Of a DNA stretch of 64,000 bases, positions 1 through 9,544 are shown one piece after another. The first letter of the stretch is position 1; every line of letters starts with the position of its first letter. Under the pieces are notes generated by a model. The model searched no databases. It was not told the DNA's origin and was given only the letters and a program-made list of their open reading frames with translations. The translations under genes were made by a program, and so were the position numbers. The DNA comes from Niveispirillum sp943370215 (GTDB lineage Bacteria; Pseudomonadota; Alphaproteobacteria; Azospirillales; Azospirillaceae): contig CALRQC020000004.1 of the NCBI GenBank assembly GCA_943370215.1, positions 62,001 through 126,000 on the forward strand. Reading direction: 5' to 3'.

Positions 1-1637
1 CCTGGTGCAAACATGTAGAAGACATAGGCCAGCGCGATACCAGTCAGACCCGCCACCAGCGGGGCATAGGGCACCCAGCCGGGCACATGATGGGCAGCAT
101 CGATGATCGTGCCATGCTCACCCGCCAGCATGAAGATGCTGCCGGACCAGAATTCCGCCAGCTCATGGCCAACGAACCAATCCTTGGCGACGATACCGGC
201 CAGAACCGCACCGACAGCCAGCACGAACAGCGGCGCCAGCATCACCAGCGGGCTTTCATGCACATGGGCCATCACCTTCTCGGAAGCACGCGGCTTGCCG
301 TGGAAGGTCATGATCAGCAGACGCCAGCTATAGAAGGCGGTCATGAAGGCCGCGGCGATACCCATCCAGAAGGCAAAGTTGCCGATGCCGGTATGCTTAG
401 CGAAGGCAACTTCCAGGATCATGTCCTTGGAATAGAAGCCGGCGAAAATCGGGATACCGGCCAGCGCCAGATTGCCGATCCACATCATTACATAGGTGAC
501 GGGGATCTGCTTCCAGATGCCGCCCATATTGCGCATGTCCTGTTCATCGGACATGGCATGGATCACCGAGCCAGCGCCCAAGAACAGCAGCGCCTTGAAG
601 AAGGCGTGGGTCATCAGGTGGAACACGGCGGCCGGATAGGCGCCGACACCGATGGCGAAGAACATGTAGCCAAGCTGGCTCATCGTCGAATAGGCGATGA
701 CGCGCTTGATGTCGAACTGGGTCAGACCGATGGTGGCGGCAACGAACGCCGTCAACGCACCCAGCACCGTCACCACTTCCAGCGCCACCGGCGCATATTC
801 AAACACCGGGCTCATACGCGCCAGCATGAAGACACCGGCGGTCACCATGGTGGCCGCATGGATCAGCGCCGACACCGGGGTCGGGCCTTCCATGGCGTCC
901 GGCAGCCAGGTGTGCAGGCCCAACTGGGCCGACTTGCCCATGGCGCCGACAAACAGCAGCAGGCAGGCGCAGGTCAAAGCATGGACCTGGAAGCCCAGGA
1001 AGTTGAAGCTGGCATCCGCCTTGCCGGCGGCCTGCGCGAAGATCGTATCAAACTGCACGCTGCCGAAGATGACGAACACGGCCATAATGCCCAGCGCGAA
1101 ACCGAAATCGCCCACGCGGTTGACCAGGAACGCCTTCATGGAAGCGTCGTTGGCGCTCTTCTTCTCGTACCAGAAATTGATCAGCAGGTAGGAGGCAACG
1201 CCCACGCCTTCCCAGCCGAAGAACATCTGCAACAGGTTATCGGCCGTCACCAGCATCAGCATCATGAAGGTGAACAACGACAGATAGGCCATGAAGCGTG
1301 CCTTACTCGGATCATGGCTCATATAGCCGACCGAATAGACATGCACCATGGAGGAGACGCCGTTCACCACCACCAGCATGACGGCCGTGAGCGTATCAAT
1401 CCGCAGCGACCAGGACACCTCGAAGGTGCCGCTGTCGATCCAGGTAAACAGGTGAATGGTGCGCGCCGCCTCGTGACCGCCGAAACCGATTTCGGTGAAC
1501 AGCAGCACGGACAGCACAGCGGCGGTCAGCACGCCGGCGCAGGTGACGATCTGGGCACCCCGGTCGCCGATCAGGCGCCCGAAGAACCCGGCGATGAAGG
1601 CGCCCAACAGGGGCAGGAAGATGGCAGCGATTTCCAT
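1..1637 (-). CDS. nuoL: NADH-quinone oxidoreductase subunit L (partial, 3' end off window)
   Basis: Membrane subunit of complex I, one of the antiporter-like proton-pumping subunits. The frame reads inward from an ATG at 1637 and stays open to the window edge, giving 545 complete codons of a protein that is usually about 610-660 residues long. It is highly hydrophobic, with the conserved segments VNRVGDFGFALGIMAVF, LHTWLPDAMEGPTPVSALIH and ATMVTAGVFM typical of NuoL/Mrp antiporter proteins. It starts 10 nt after the nuoK stop, as the last visible gene of the nuo operon. nuoM and nuoN are expected beyond the left edge but are not visible. Confidence 0.97.
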   Translation of the reverse strand, partial: MEIAAIFLPLLGAFIAGFFGRLIGDRGAQIVTCAGVLTAAVLSVLLFTEIGFGGHEAARTIHLFTWIDSGTFEVSWSLRIDTLTAVMLVVVNGVSSMVHVYSVGYMSHDPSKARFMAYLSLFTFMMLMLVTADNLLQMFFGWEGVGVASYLLINFWYEKKSANDASMKAFLVNRVGDFGFALGIMAVFVIFGSVQFDTIFAQAAGKADASFNFLGFQVHALTCACLLLFVGAMGKSAQLGLHTWLPDAMEGPTPVSALIHAATMVTAGVFMLARMSPVFEYAPVALEVVTVLGALTAFVAATIGLTQFDIKRVIAYSTMSQLGYMFFAIGVGAYPAAVFHLMTHAFFKALLFLGAGSVIHAMSDEQDMRNMGGIWKQIPVTYVMMWIGNLALAGIPIFAGFYSKDMILEVAFAKHTGIGNFAFWMGIAAAFMTAFYSWRLLIMTFHGKPRASEKVMAHVHESPLVMLAPLFVLAVGAVLAGIVAKDWFVGHELAEFWSGSIFMLAGEHGTIIDAAHHVPGWVPYAPLVAGLTGIALAYVFYMFAP

Positions 1638-1647
1638 GATGCCCGCC

Positions 1648-1959
1648 TCAACCCTTCATCATGTTGATGTCTTCAACCGCGATCGTGCCGCGGTTGCGGA
1701 AATACACCACCAGGATCGCCAGACCGATCGCCGCTTCCGCGGCAGCCACGGTCAGGATGAACATGGTGAAAATCTGGCCCACCAGGTCATTGAGATAGAC
1801 CGAGAAGGACACCAGATTGATGTTGACCGCCAGCAGGATCATTTCCACGGACATCAGGATGATGATCACGTTCTTCCGGTTCAGGAAGATGCCGAACACG
1901 CCGATGGTGAACAGCACCGCCGACAGGATCAGGTAATGCGAAAGTCCAACTTCCAACAT
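1648..1959 (-). CDS. nuoK: NADH-quinone oxidoreductase subunit K
   Basis: Small membrane subunit of complex I (103 residues, the usual family length) with three predicted membrane helices. The segment GIFLNRKNVIIILMSVEMIL carries the conserved membrane glutamate of helix 2 involved in proton transfer, and AAAEAAIGLAILVVYFRNRG is typical of the third helix. It begins 2 nt after the nuoJ stop and is followed by nuoL, so it is translated within the nuo transcript. Confidence 0.98.
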   Translation of the reverse strand: MLEVGLSHYLILSAVLFTIGVFGIFLNRKNVIIILMSVEMILLAVNINLVSFSVYLNDLVGQIFTMFILTVAAAEAAIGLAILVVYFRNRGTIAVEDINMMKG

Positions 1960-1961
1960 GA

Positions 1962-2570
1962 TCAGACGCCCCCCCGCGTCGGCACCTTCCGCACCGCGAC
2001 AACCTGGTCGCGTTTGCGGTCAAGCTGCTGGCCGATCTGCTGGCGACGGACACCCTTGCGCGACCGAAGGGTCAGCACGATGGCGCCGATCATCGCGACC
2101 AGCAGGATCAGGCCGGAAGCCTGGAAGGCGTATACGTAGTCGGTATAGAGGATATGGCCGATGGCCTGTGTATTGGTCAGTTCCGACGCCGGCGGGATGG
2201 CCGTGGGGCCGCCCGCGGCCTCCACCGGGCCAATCAACTGCGTGGCGGCCAGAAAGCCCAGTTCCACCGCCAGGATGCCGCCGACGACAAGGCCGACCGG
2301 CAGATAGCGCAGGAAACCCTGGCGCAGTTCCTGGAAGTTGATGTCGAGCATCATCACCACGAACAGGAACAGCACCGCCACCGCGCCGACATAAACGATG
2401 ACCAGGATCATGGCCACGAATTCGGCGCCGATCAGCACGAACAGGGCTGCTGCGCTGAAGAAGGCGAGGATGAGGAACAACACCGAGTGAACGGGGTTCT
2501 TGGCGGTGATCACCCGCACGGCCGAAGCCAGCAGGATCGCGGCGAACACGAAGAATGCGATATTCACCAT
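1962..2570 (-). CDS. nuoJ: NADH-quinone oxidoreductase subunit J
   Basis: Membrane subunit of complex I, 202 residues from the ATG at 2570 (MVNIAFFVFAAI). The frame is open further upstream to 2672, but the upstream part is Arg-rich and unlike the family, so the inner ATG is preferred. It has five predicted helices; the segment GAEFVAMILVIVYVGAVAVL is the characteristic helix 3 of NuoJ. It lies between nuoI (108 nt gap) and nuoK (2 nt gap). Confidence 0.96.
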   Translation of the reverse strand: MVNIAFFVFAAILLASAVRVITAKNPVHSVLFLILAFFSAAALFVLIGAEFVAMILVIVYVGAVAVLFLFVVMMLDINFQELRQGFLRYLPVGLVVGGILAVELGFLAATQLIGPVEAAGGPTAIPPASELTNTQAIGHILYTDYVYAFQASGLILLVAMIGAIVLTLRSRKGVRRQQIGQQLDRKRDQVVAVRKVPTRGGV

Positions 2571-2678
2571 GGTTACGCCGCCTCCGGCGCGGGTCGTTTG
2601 CTGAAACAGGTCACGGAGGATACTCCGGGCGAAGGGCAGGCGGACGTTCCGGCGGGATCGCCGGAACGCCAAGGGTTT

Positions 2679-3167
2679 TTATCGGTACGGCGCATCTGCC
2701 GCAAGATTGGCAGCGATCAGGGCTTCCCAGCGGTCGCCATTCGCCAGCAGCTTTTCCTTGTTATAGAAAAGCTCCTCGCGGGTTTCCGTGGCAAATTCCA
2801 GGTTCGGCCCCTCGACGATGGCATCCACAGGGCAGGCCTCCTGGCACAAACCGCAATAGATGCACTTCGTCATATCGATGTCGTAACGCGTGGTCCGGCG
2901 GCTGCCATCCTCACGCGGTTCGGCTTCGATGGTGATGGCCAGGGCCGGGCAGATCGCCTCGCAAAGCTTACAGGCGATGCAGCGTTCCTCACCGTTCGGG
3001 TAACGGCGCAGGGCATGTTCACCGCGGAAGCGCGGGCTGGTCGGCCCGCGCTCATACGGATAGTTGATGGTCGCACGTGGGCGGAACATGTAGCTGAATG
3101 TCAGCGCCATGCCCTTCACAAGCTCCACCAGGAACAGGCCGCGCGCGGTACGGTCGAGCAGGGCCAT
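2679..3167 (-). CDS. nuoI: NADH-quinone oxidoreductase subunit I (two 4Fe-4S ferredoxin)
   Basis: Peripheral-arm subunit carrying clusters N6a and N6b. It has 162 residues, the standard length. Two ferredoxin motifs are visible: CIACKLCEAICP (Cys63, 66, 69, 73) and CIYCGLCQEACP (Cys102, 105, 108, 112). The ATG at 3167 is chosen over an in-frame ATG at 3179 because GGAGGT lies just upstream of 3167 and the outer ATG overlaps that ribosome binding site. It passes electrons towards the N2 cluster of NuoB. It is flanked by nuoH and nuoJ. Confidence 0.97.
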   Translation of the reverse strand: MALLDRTARGLFLVELVKGMALTFSYMFRPRATINYPYERGPTSPRFRGEHALRRYPNGEERCIACKLCEAICPALAITIEAEPREDGSRRTTRYDIDMTKCIYCGLCQEACPVDAIVEGPNLEFATETREELFYNKEKLLANGDRWEALIAANLAADAPYR

Positions 3168-3222
3168 GATCACCTCCATAACCGGGCGGGGGAACGATGC
3201 CCCCTACCCTTTACAAGCGATA

Positions 3223-4242
3223 TCATTTCGGCAGCAGGTCGAAATAGACCAGGACACCGGCGGTCAGGACGACCCAGATCAACGAGAACGGCAGGAAAAC
3301 CTTCCAGCCCAGCCGCATCAACTGGTCATAGCGGTAACGCGGCAGCGTCGCACGCACCCAGATGAAGCAGAACAGGCAGAAGCAGATCTTCAAGATGAAC
3401 CAGAGCGGACCCGGTATCCAGTTCAGCGGCGCAATATCCAGCGGCGGAAGCCAGCCCCCCAGGAACAGGATGGAGGTCATCCCGCTCATCAGGATCATGT
3501 TGATGTATTCGCCCAGGAAGAACAGGGCGAAGGCCATCGACGAATATTCGACGTTGAAACCACCGGACAGTTCAGATTCACCTTCCGGCAAGTCGAACGG
3601 TGCGCGGTTGGTTTCCGCCAGCGCCGAGATGAAGAAGATGATGAACATCGGGAACAGCGGGATGAAGAACCAGAGGCCCTTCTGCGCTTCCACAATCCTG
3701 GACAGGTTCAGCGAACCGACACAGAGCAGCACGGTGATAATGACGAGGCCGATGGAGACCTCATACGACACCATCTGCGCCGCGGCGCGCAAACCACCCA
3801 GGAAAGCGTATTTCGAGTTCGACGCCCAGCCCGCCATGATGATGCCATAGACACCCAGTGAACTGATGGCGAAGAGGTAGAGGACGCCGACATTGATATC
3901 TGCCAGCACCAGCCCCTTGCCGAACGGGATCACCGCCCAGGCGACCAGCGCCAGCAGGAAGGTGAGCATCGGTGCTGCAACGAAGACGACGCGGTTGGCA
4001 CCGGCCGGAATGATGACTTCCTTACCAAGCAGCTTCAGGCCGTCGGCGAATGCCTGCAGCAAACCCCAGGGACCGACCAGGGCCGGACCTTGGCGAAGCT
4101 GCATCGCCGCCATCACCTTGCGCTCGAAATAGGTCAGCATAGCCATGCCGATCAGCAACGGCACGGTGATGACCAGGATCGATGCGACGATCCGGATTAT
4201 CAGCGGCAACTGATCCCACAGTTGAGCCACATTCTCGAACAT
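3223..4242 (-). CDS. nuoH: NADH-quinone oxidoreductase subunit H
   Basis: Membrane subunit at the junction of the two arms of complex I, forming part of the quinone pocket. It has 339 residues and eight predicted helices. It shows the conserved loop segments ERKVMAAMQLRQGP and ETNRAPFDLPEGESELSGGF, the latter with the acidic residues that link quinone reduction to proton pumping. The ATG at 4242 follows the nuoG stop by 6 nt, so the genes are probably translationally coupled. Confidence 0.98.
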   Translation of the reverse strand: MFENVAQLWDQLPLIIRIVASILVITVPLLIGMAMLTYFERKVMAAMQLRQGPALVGPWGLLQAFADGLKLLGKEVIIPAGANRVVFVAAPMLTFLLALVAWAVIPFGKGLVLADINVGVLYLFAISSLGVYGIIMAGWASNSKYAFLGGLRAAAQMVSYEVSIGLVIITVLLCVGSLNLSRIVEAQKGLWFFIPLFPMFIIFFISALAETNRAPFDLPEGESELSGGFNVEYSSMAFALFFLGEYINMILMSGMTSILFLGGWLPPLDIAPLNWIPGPLWFILKICFCLFCFIWVRATLPRYRYDQLMRLGWKVFLPFSLIWVVLTAGVLVYFDLLPK

Positions 4243-4248
4243 CGTCGC

Positions 4249-6315
4249 TTACTCCGCAGCGGCGGCCGGCAGAGCCGGCTTCAGGAAAGCTTCCGTACAT
4301 TGCGCCATCGTCTGCGAGGCGCGGCTGATCGGGTCCGTCATATAGAAATTCTCGATCGGCGAGGCGAAATGCGCATCGGCAATGACACCGGCCTGACCGA
4401 ACGGGCCCCAAACGGCCGGCACCAGACGATCCAGCGAACCGAATACCGGGTTGACCTGCACCAGCCGCTGGCGCAACTGGGCCAGCGTGTCATAGGGCAG
4501 TGCCCGACCCAACTCCGTCGACAGGGCGCGCAGGATCTTCCAATCCTCACGCGCCTCGCCCAGCGGGAAGGTGGCGAAGCGGGCGTGCTGCACGCGGCCT
4601 TCGGTATTGACGTAGGTGGCGTTCTTCTCGGTATAGGCGGCACCCGGCAGGATCACGTCGGCGCGATGAGCGCCACGATCGCCATGATGGCCCTGATAGA
4701 TCACGAAGGCCTTGCCCAGCTTGGCGCCATCGATCTCGTCAGCCCCCAGCAGATAGACCGCCTCAATCTCACCCGACTGCGCACCGGCCAGGATACCGGC
4801 CAGATCGCGCCCACCGGTGCCCGGCAGGAAGCCGGCATCCAGCGCGCCAACCCGGCCGGCGGCCAGATGCAGCACGTTGAAACCGTTCCAGTCTTCCCGC
4901 ACGGCGCCGACATTCTCGGCAATGGCGCGAGCTGCGGCCTGAACGGCCAGCCCGTCGCCACGGCGCAGCGCACCGGCACCCAGAATGATCAGCGGGTTCT
5001 TGGCCGCCTTCAGCGTTTCGACAAACGGATGCGAGCCGTCAGCCAGGGCCGACAGGACCGAACCGCTATTGCCCAGGAATTCGGTCGGATACGTCAGATC
5101 GAAATTCTGGCCGACAACGGCAACCTTCTTCAGCTTACCGGTCAGGTAGGTCTTGCGGATGCGGGCATTGACCAGCGGGGCTTCCCACCGCGGGTTGCTG
5201 CCGATCAGCAGCACGACATCGGCATTCTCAATACCGGCAATGCCGGTATTGAAGATATAGCCGGCGCGGTTGCTGGCATCAAACAGGGCGCCGTCCTGAC
5301 GGCAATCCATGTTCGCCGACCCCAGCTTGGTCAGCAGATCCTTCAGCGCCACGACGCTTTCGACATCGACCAGATCGCCGGCGATACCGGCCACCTTGTT
5401 GCCCGGCAGCGGCGCCACGCGGGCCTTGATGGCCGCAAAGGCTTCCGCCCAGGTCGCGGGCTTCAGCTTGCCGTCCGTGCCGCGCACATAGGGGCGGTCC
5501 AGACGCTGACGCTTCAGACCGTCAATGGCATAGCGGGTCTTGTCGCTGATCCATTCCTCGTTCACATCCTCGTGCAGGCGGGGCAGCACACGCAGCACCT
5601 CGCCGCCACGGGCATCGACGCGGATGTTGGAACCGACAGCATCCATCACATCGATGCTTTCGGTCTTGCGCAACTCCCACGGACGCGCATTGAAGGCATA
5701 GGGCTTGGAGGTGAGCGCGCCAACCGGGCAGACATCGACAAGGTTGCCCGACATTTCCGAATTCACACCGGCTTCCAACGCCGGGGTGATTTCCAGATGC
5801 TCGCCACGGGCCAGACCGCCCAGGGCCGGCACGCCGGCAATCTCGTCCACGAAGCGGATGCAGCGGGTGCACTGGATGCAGCGGGTCATATAGGTCCGGA
5901 TCAGCGGACCCATATACTTGTCCTTCACCGCCCGCTTGTTCTCCTCATAGCGGCCACGATCATAGCCGTAGGAGACCGCCTGGTCCTGCAGATCACACTC
6001 ACCGCCCTGGTCGCAGATCGGGCAATCCAGCGGGTGGTTGATCAGCAGGAATTCCATCACGCCCTTGCGGGCCTTATGGACAGTGTCGGTATTGGTCTTG
6101 ACGACCATCCCCTCCCCCGCCGGCATGGCACAGGATGCCACCGGCTTGGGGCTGCGCTCCACCTCGACGAGGCACATGCGGCAGTTGGCGGGAACGGACA
6201 GGCGCTCGTGGTAGCAGAAGCGCGGCACCTCGATGCCGAGCTGCTCGCAAGCCTGAAGCACGGAGGTACCGGGGGCGACTTCGACCTCGATACCGTCGAT
6301 GGTGAGCTTGGGCAT
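4249..6315 (-). CDS. nuoG: NADH-quinone oxidoreductase subunit G (iron-sulfur, molybdopterin-oxidoreductase fold)
   Basis: Large peripheral subunit, 688 residues, as in alphaproteobacteria and mitochondria. The N-terminal 2Fe-2S domain has Cys34, 45, 48 and 62. The His-Cys cluster follows (His94, Cys98, Cys101, Cys107), then a 4Fe-4S site with RCIQCTRCIRF (Cys146, 149, 152) and Cys196 in VDVCPVGAL. The rest is a molybdopterin-oxidoreductase-like domain that is structural in this subunit. I do not see the extra N7 cluster motif of the longer E. coli-type NuoG. It sits between nuoF and nuoH. Confidence 0.97.
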   Translation of the reverse strand: MPKLTIDGIEVEVAPGTSVLQACEQLGIEVPRFCYHERLSVPANCRMCLVEVERSPKPVASCAMPAGEGMVVKTNTDTVHKARKGVMEFLLINHPLDCPICDQGGECDLQDQAVSYGYDRGRYEENKRAVKDKYMGPLIRTYMTRCIQCTRCIRFVDEIAGVPALGGLARGEHLEITPALEAGVNSEMSGNLVDVCPVGALTSKPYAFNARPWELRKTESIDVMDAVGSNIRVDARGGEVLRVLPRLHEDVNEEWISDKTRYAIDGLKRQRLDRPYVRGTDGKLKPATWAEAFAAIKARVAPLPGNKVAGIAGDLVDVESVVALKDLLTKLGSANMDCRQDGALFDASNRAGYIFNTGIAGIENADVVLLIGSNPRWEAPLVNARIRKTYLTGKLKKVAVVGQNFDLTYPTEFLGNSGSVLSALADGSHPFVETLKAAKNPLIILGAGALRRGDGLAVQAAARAIAENVGAVREDWNGFNVLHLAAGRVGALDAGFLPGTGGRDLAGILAGAQSGEIEAVYLLGADEIDGAKLGKAFVIYQGHHGDRGAHRADVILPGAAYTEKNATYVNTEGRVQHARFATFPLGEAREDWKILRALSTELGRALPYDTLAQLRQRLVQVNPVFGSLDRLVPAVWGPFGQAGVIADAHFASPIENFYMTDPISRASQTMAQCTEAFLKPALPAAAAE

Positions 6316-6336
6316 GGTATCCTCTCGGGCCCCGAC

Positions 6337-7638
6337 TTACTCTGCGGCCACGCGCGCGCCGCGTTCGGCGTGCGTGCGGTATTCAAGAATGCGGCGTTCC
6401 ACCTCGGGGCGGAAATGACGCATCAAACCCTGGATCGGCCACGCGGCGGCATCACCCAGCGCGCAGATCGTGTGACCTTCCACCTGCTTGGTCACGTCCA
6501 GCAGCATGTCGATTTCCTCGACACGGGCATTGCCCTTCACCAGACGTTCCATCACGCGCCACATCCAGCCGGTACCTTCACGGCACGGCGTGCACTGGCC
6601 GCAGCTTTCATGCATGTAGAATTTCGACAGGCGGGCGATGGCACGGACAATGTCGGTCGACTTGTCCATGACGATGACCGCCGCCGTGCCGAGGCCCGAA
6701 CGGACCTCACGCAGGCTGTCGAAATCCATCAGCACTGTGTCGCAGATTTCCTTGGGCAGCAGCGGCACCGAAGAACCGCCGGGGATGATGGCCAGCAGAT
6801 TATCCCAGCCGCCACGCACGCCGCCGCAATGCTTCTCGATCAGTTCCTTCAGCGGAATGCCCATCTCTTCTTCGACGGTGCAGGGCTGGTTCACATGACC
6901 GGAGATGCAGAACAGCTTGGTGCCGCTATTCTTCGGACGGCCCAGATTGGCAAACCAGGACGGACCCCGGCGCAGAATGGTGGGAACCACGGCGATGGAT
7001 TCGACGTTATTCACCGTCGTCGGACGGGAATAAAGACCCGCCATGGCCGGGAAAGGCGGCTTGTTGCGCGGCTGCCCCTTCTTGCCCTCGATGCTCTCGA
7101 TCAGGGCCGTCTCTTCACCGCAAATATAGGCGCCGGCGCCCAGATGCAGATAGACGTCATGATCATAACCAGAGCCGCAGGCGTTCTTGCCGATCAGGCC
7201 CGACGCATAGGCTTCGTCGATGGCACGCTGAACGTTGGTCGCCTCGTAGTAGAACTCACCACGAATATAGATATAGGTGGCGCTGGCCCCGATGGCGAAA
7301 CCGGCGATCAGGCAGCCTTCGATCAGCTTGTGCGGATCATGGCGCATGATTTCCCGGTCCTTACAGGTACCGGGCTCGCCTTCGTCGGCATTCACCACCA
7401 GATAGACCGGGCCGCCATCCGTCTTCTTCGGCATGAAGGACCACTTCATGCCGGTGGAGAAGCCTGCGCCGCCACGGCCACGCAGGCCGGATTCCTTGAC
7501 CAGTTCAATGATCTTGTCACGGCCGAGATCCAGGATCTCCTTCGTGCCGGACCAGTCGCCACGGGTATTCGCACCGTCCAGGAACGGGCTTTCAAAGCCG
7601 TAGAGGTTGGTGAAGATGCGGTCTTCATCGCGAAGCAT
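6337..7638 (-). CDS. nuoF: NADH-quinone oxidoreductase subunit F (NADH- and FMN-binding)
   Basis: Catalytic entry point of complex I, where NADH is oxidised on FMN. It has 433 residues. The glycine-rich nucleotide site GRGGAGF is at residues 54-60, the FMN-region signature NADEGEPGTCKDR at about 83-95, and the N3 4Fe-4S ligands are Cys346, Cys349 and Cys352 (ESCGQCTPCREGT) plus Cys392. It starts with ATG 16 nt after the nuoE stop. It pairs with NuoE and NuoG to form the dehydrogenase module. Confidence 0.98.
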   Translation of the reverse strand: MLRDEDRIFTNLYGFESPFLDGANTRGDWSGTKEILDLGRDKIIELVKESGLRGRGGAGFSTGMKWSFMPKKTDGGPVYLVVNADEGEPGTCKDREIMRHDPHKLIEGCLIAGFAIGASATYIYIRGEFYYEATNVQRAIDEAYASGLIGKNACGSGYDHDVYLHLGAGAYICGEETALIESIEGKKGQPRNKPPFPAMAGLYSRPTTVNNVESIAVVPTILRRGPSWFANLGRPKNSGTKLFCISGHVNQPCTVEEEMGIPLKELIEKHCGGVRGGWDNLLAIIPGGSSVPLLPKEICDTVLMDFDSLREVRSGLGTAAVIVMDKSTDIVRAIARLSKFYMHESCGQCTPCREGTGWMWRVMERLVKGNARVEEIDMLLDVTKQVEGHTICALGDAAAWPIQGLMRHFRPEVERRILEYRTHAERGARVAAE

Positions 7639-7654
7639 GATCTCTCCCCTCCCC

Positions 7655-8293
7655 TCAGTTCTGCGGCTTCACGCCAGCGGCAAGCGCCGACTGGATGAGC
7701 GTGGTCGGCCCGCCCGCCGGGCAGGACCGCAAACGGCCATTCTGCGGCCCGACCGCCGGCTTCTCGCCACGCGCCAGCGCGTCGAGAACCTTTTCCGTCG
7801 TCTCTGCCGTCAGATCTTCATAGAAATCGTCGCCGATCTGCATCATCGGTGCATTCACACAGGCGCCGAGGCATTCCACCTCAATCACCGTGAACTGGCC
7901 ATCCGGCGTCGTCTGGCCGGCCTTGATGCCCAGCTTCTTTTCACAAGCGTGCAGAACCTCATCCGAGCCGCGCAGCCAGCACGGGGTCGTAGTGCAGACC
8001 TGGACGAAATGCTTACCCACCGGCTTCAGATTATACATCGTATAGAAGCTGGCCACTTCCAGCGCCCGGATCGGCGCCATGGACAGGAAATGGGCGACAT
8101 AATCGATGGCAACCTTCGGCAACCAGCCACCGCACTGGCGTTGCGCCAGATCGAGCAGCGGCATCACCGCGCTCTGTTGTCGGCCTTCGGGATATTTGGC
8201 GATGATGCGCTTGGCGTGCTCCAGATTCTCCGCAGAGAATTCGAAGCTGGTCGGCTCCGCCACGGCGGGACCATGGGAATGGGCGGCACTCAT
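7655..8293 (-). CDS. nuoE: NADH-quinone oxidoreductase subunit E (2Fe-2S)
   Basis: Dehydrogenase-module subunit that binds cluster N1a. The four ligands are Cys100, Cys105, Cys141 and Cys145 (VQVCTTTPC and CLGACVNAPM). At 212 residues it is longer than the E. coli protein of about 166 residues; the extra C-terminal part (VGPQNGRLRSCPAGGPTTL) resembles extensions known from alphaproteobacterial and mitochondrial homologues. Its ATG overlaps the nuoD stop by 4 nt (ATGA), pointing to coupled translation. Confidence 0.97.
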   Translation of the reverse strand: MSAAHSHGPAVAEPTSFEFSAENLEHAKRIIAKYPEGRQQSAVMPLLDLAQRQCGGWLPKVAIDYVAHFLSMAPIRALEVASFYTMYNLKPVGKHFVQVCTTTPCWLRGSDEVLHACEKKLGIKAGQTTPDGQFTVIEVECLGACVNAPMMQIGDDFYEDLTAETTEKVLDALARGEKPAVGPQNGRLRSCPAGGPTTLIQSALAAGVKPQN

Positions 8294-9531
8294 CGGTCAA
8301 TCTCTCCGAACACGATGTCCATGGAACCGATGATCGCCACGGCGTCGGCGAGCATATGGCCCTTGGACATGAAATCCATCGCCTGCAGATGCGAGAAGCC
8401 GGTCGGGCGGATCTTGCAGCGATACGGGCGGTTGGTGCCGTCGGACACCAGATACACACCCAGCTCGCCCTTCGGCGACTCCGTCGCCGTATAGGTCTCA
8501 CCGGCCGGCACGTGATAGCCTTCGGTATACAGCTTGAAATGATGGATCAGTGATTCCATCGACCGCTTCATTTCGCCACGCGACGGCGGCGTCACCTTGC
8601 GGTCATTCACCTTCACCGGGCCCGGCGTCTTGGACAGCTTGTCCAGCGCCTGACGCATGATGGAGATGGATTGCTTCATCTCCTCCATGCGCACCAGATA
8701 GCGGGCATAGCAATCGCCGGTCAGGCCGACCGGAATGTCGAAATCAAATTCTTCGTAGCTGTCATAGGGCTGCGCCTTGCGCAAATCCCACGCCACATTG
8801 GAACCGCGCAGCATCGGGCCGCTGAAACCCCAGGCCAGCGCATCGGCGGCGCTGACGACGCCGATATCGACCGTGCGCTGCTTGAACACACGGTTCTCGG
8901 TCAGCAGGGTCTCCAGGTCGTTATAGAACTTGGGGAACCGCTCCGTATATTCGAAGATATCGTCGGCCAGACCGGCCGGCAGGTCCAGATTGACGCCACC
9001 GGGACGGAAATAATTAGCGTGCATACGGGCGCCGGAGACGCGCTCGTAGAATTCCATCAGCTTTTCGCGCTCTTCAAAGCCCCAAAGTGCCGGCGTCAGA
9101 GCGCCGACGTCCAGGGCGAAGGTCGTCAGGTTCAGCAGATGGTTCAGCACACGCGTCAGCTCTGCATAGAGCACGCGGATATACTGGCCCCGCTTGGGCG
9201 GGACGATGCCCAGCAGCTTTTCCACCGACAGAACCCAGGTGTGCTCCATCGACATCGGGGACACATAGTCCAGACGGTCGAAATAAGGCGTGGCCTGGGT
9301 ATAGGTCTTGTATTCGATCAGCTTTTCGGTGCCGCGATGCAGCAGCCCGATATGCGGATCGGCGCGTTCGACGATTTCGCCGTCCATCTCCATCACCAGG
9401 CGCAGCACACCGTGCGCTGCCGGGTGCTGGGGCCCGAAATTCATCGTCAGCGGCTTGATCTGCACTTCGCCGGGCTGGCCGGCGACAGCGATCCCGGCGC
9501 CCGTCTGGGTTGCGACGTTGGTCGTTGCCAT
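8290..9531 (-). CDS. nuoD: NADH-quinone oxidoreductase subunit D (49 kDa homologue)
   Basis: Quinone-binding peripheral subunit, 413 residues from the ATG at 9531. The frame is open to 9600, but the extra residues overlap the end of nuoC and are Arg-rich, and AAGGGGG precedes the inner ATG. Conserved segments include NFGPQHPAAHGVLRLVMEMD near the N-terminus, HIGLLHRGTEKL, and the C-terminal DIVFGEIDR. It is separate from nuoC here, unlike the nuoCD fusion of enterobacteria. Confidence 0.98.
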   Translation of the reverse strand: MATTNVATQTGAGIAVAGQPGEVQIKPLTMNFGPQHPAAHGVLRLVMEMDGEIVERADPHIGLLHRGTEKLIEYKTYTQATPYFDRLDYVSPMSMEHTWVLSVEKLLGIVPPKRGQYIRVLYAELTRVLNHLLNLTTFALDVGALTPALWGFEEREKLMEFYERVSGARMHANYFRPGGVNLDLPAGLADDIFEYTERFPKFYNDLETLLTENRVFKQRTVDIGVVSAADALAWGFSGPMLRGSNVAWDLRKAQPYDSYEEFDFDIPVGLTGDCYARYLVRMEEMKQSISIMRQALDKLSKTPGPVKVNDRKVTPPSRGEMKRSMESLIHHFKLYTEGYHVPAGETYTATESPKGELGVYLVSDGTNRPYRCKIRPTGFSHLQAMDFMSKGHMLADAVAIIGSMDIVFGEIDR

Positions 9532-9544
9532 TGGGATGGCCCCC

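Noticed and set aside
87..1667. A 526-codon plus-strand open frame at the left edge
   Set aside because: Lies opposite nuoL, is low-complexity His/Gln-rich and has no family resemblance.
4090..7698. A 1202-codon plus-strand open frame opposite nuoF and nuoG
   Set aside because: Shadow of GC-rich third positions on the opposite strand; the product is His/Gln/Gly-rich without any domain, and the minus strand holds clear complex I genes.
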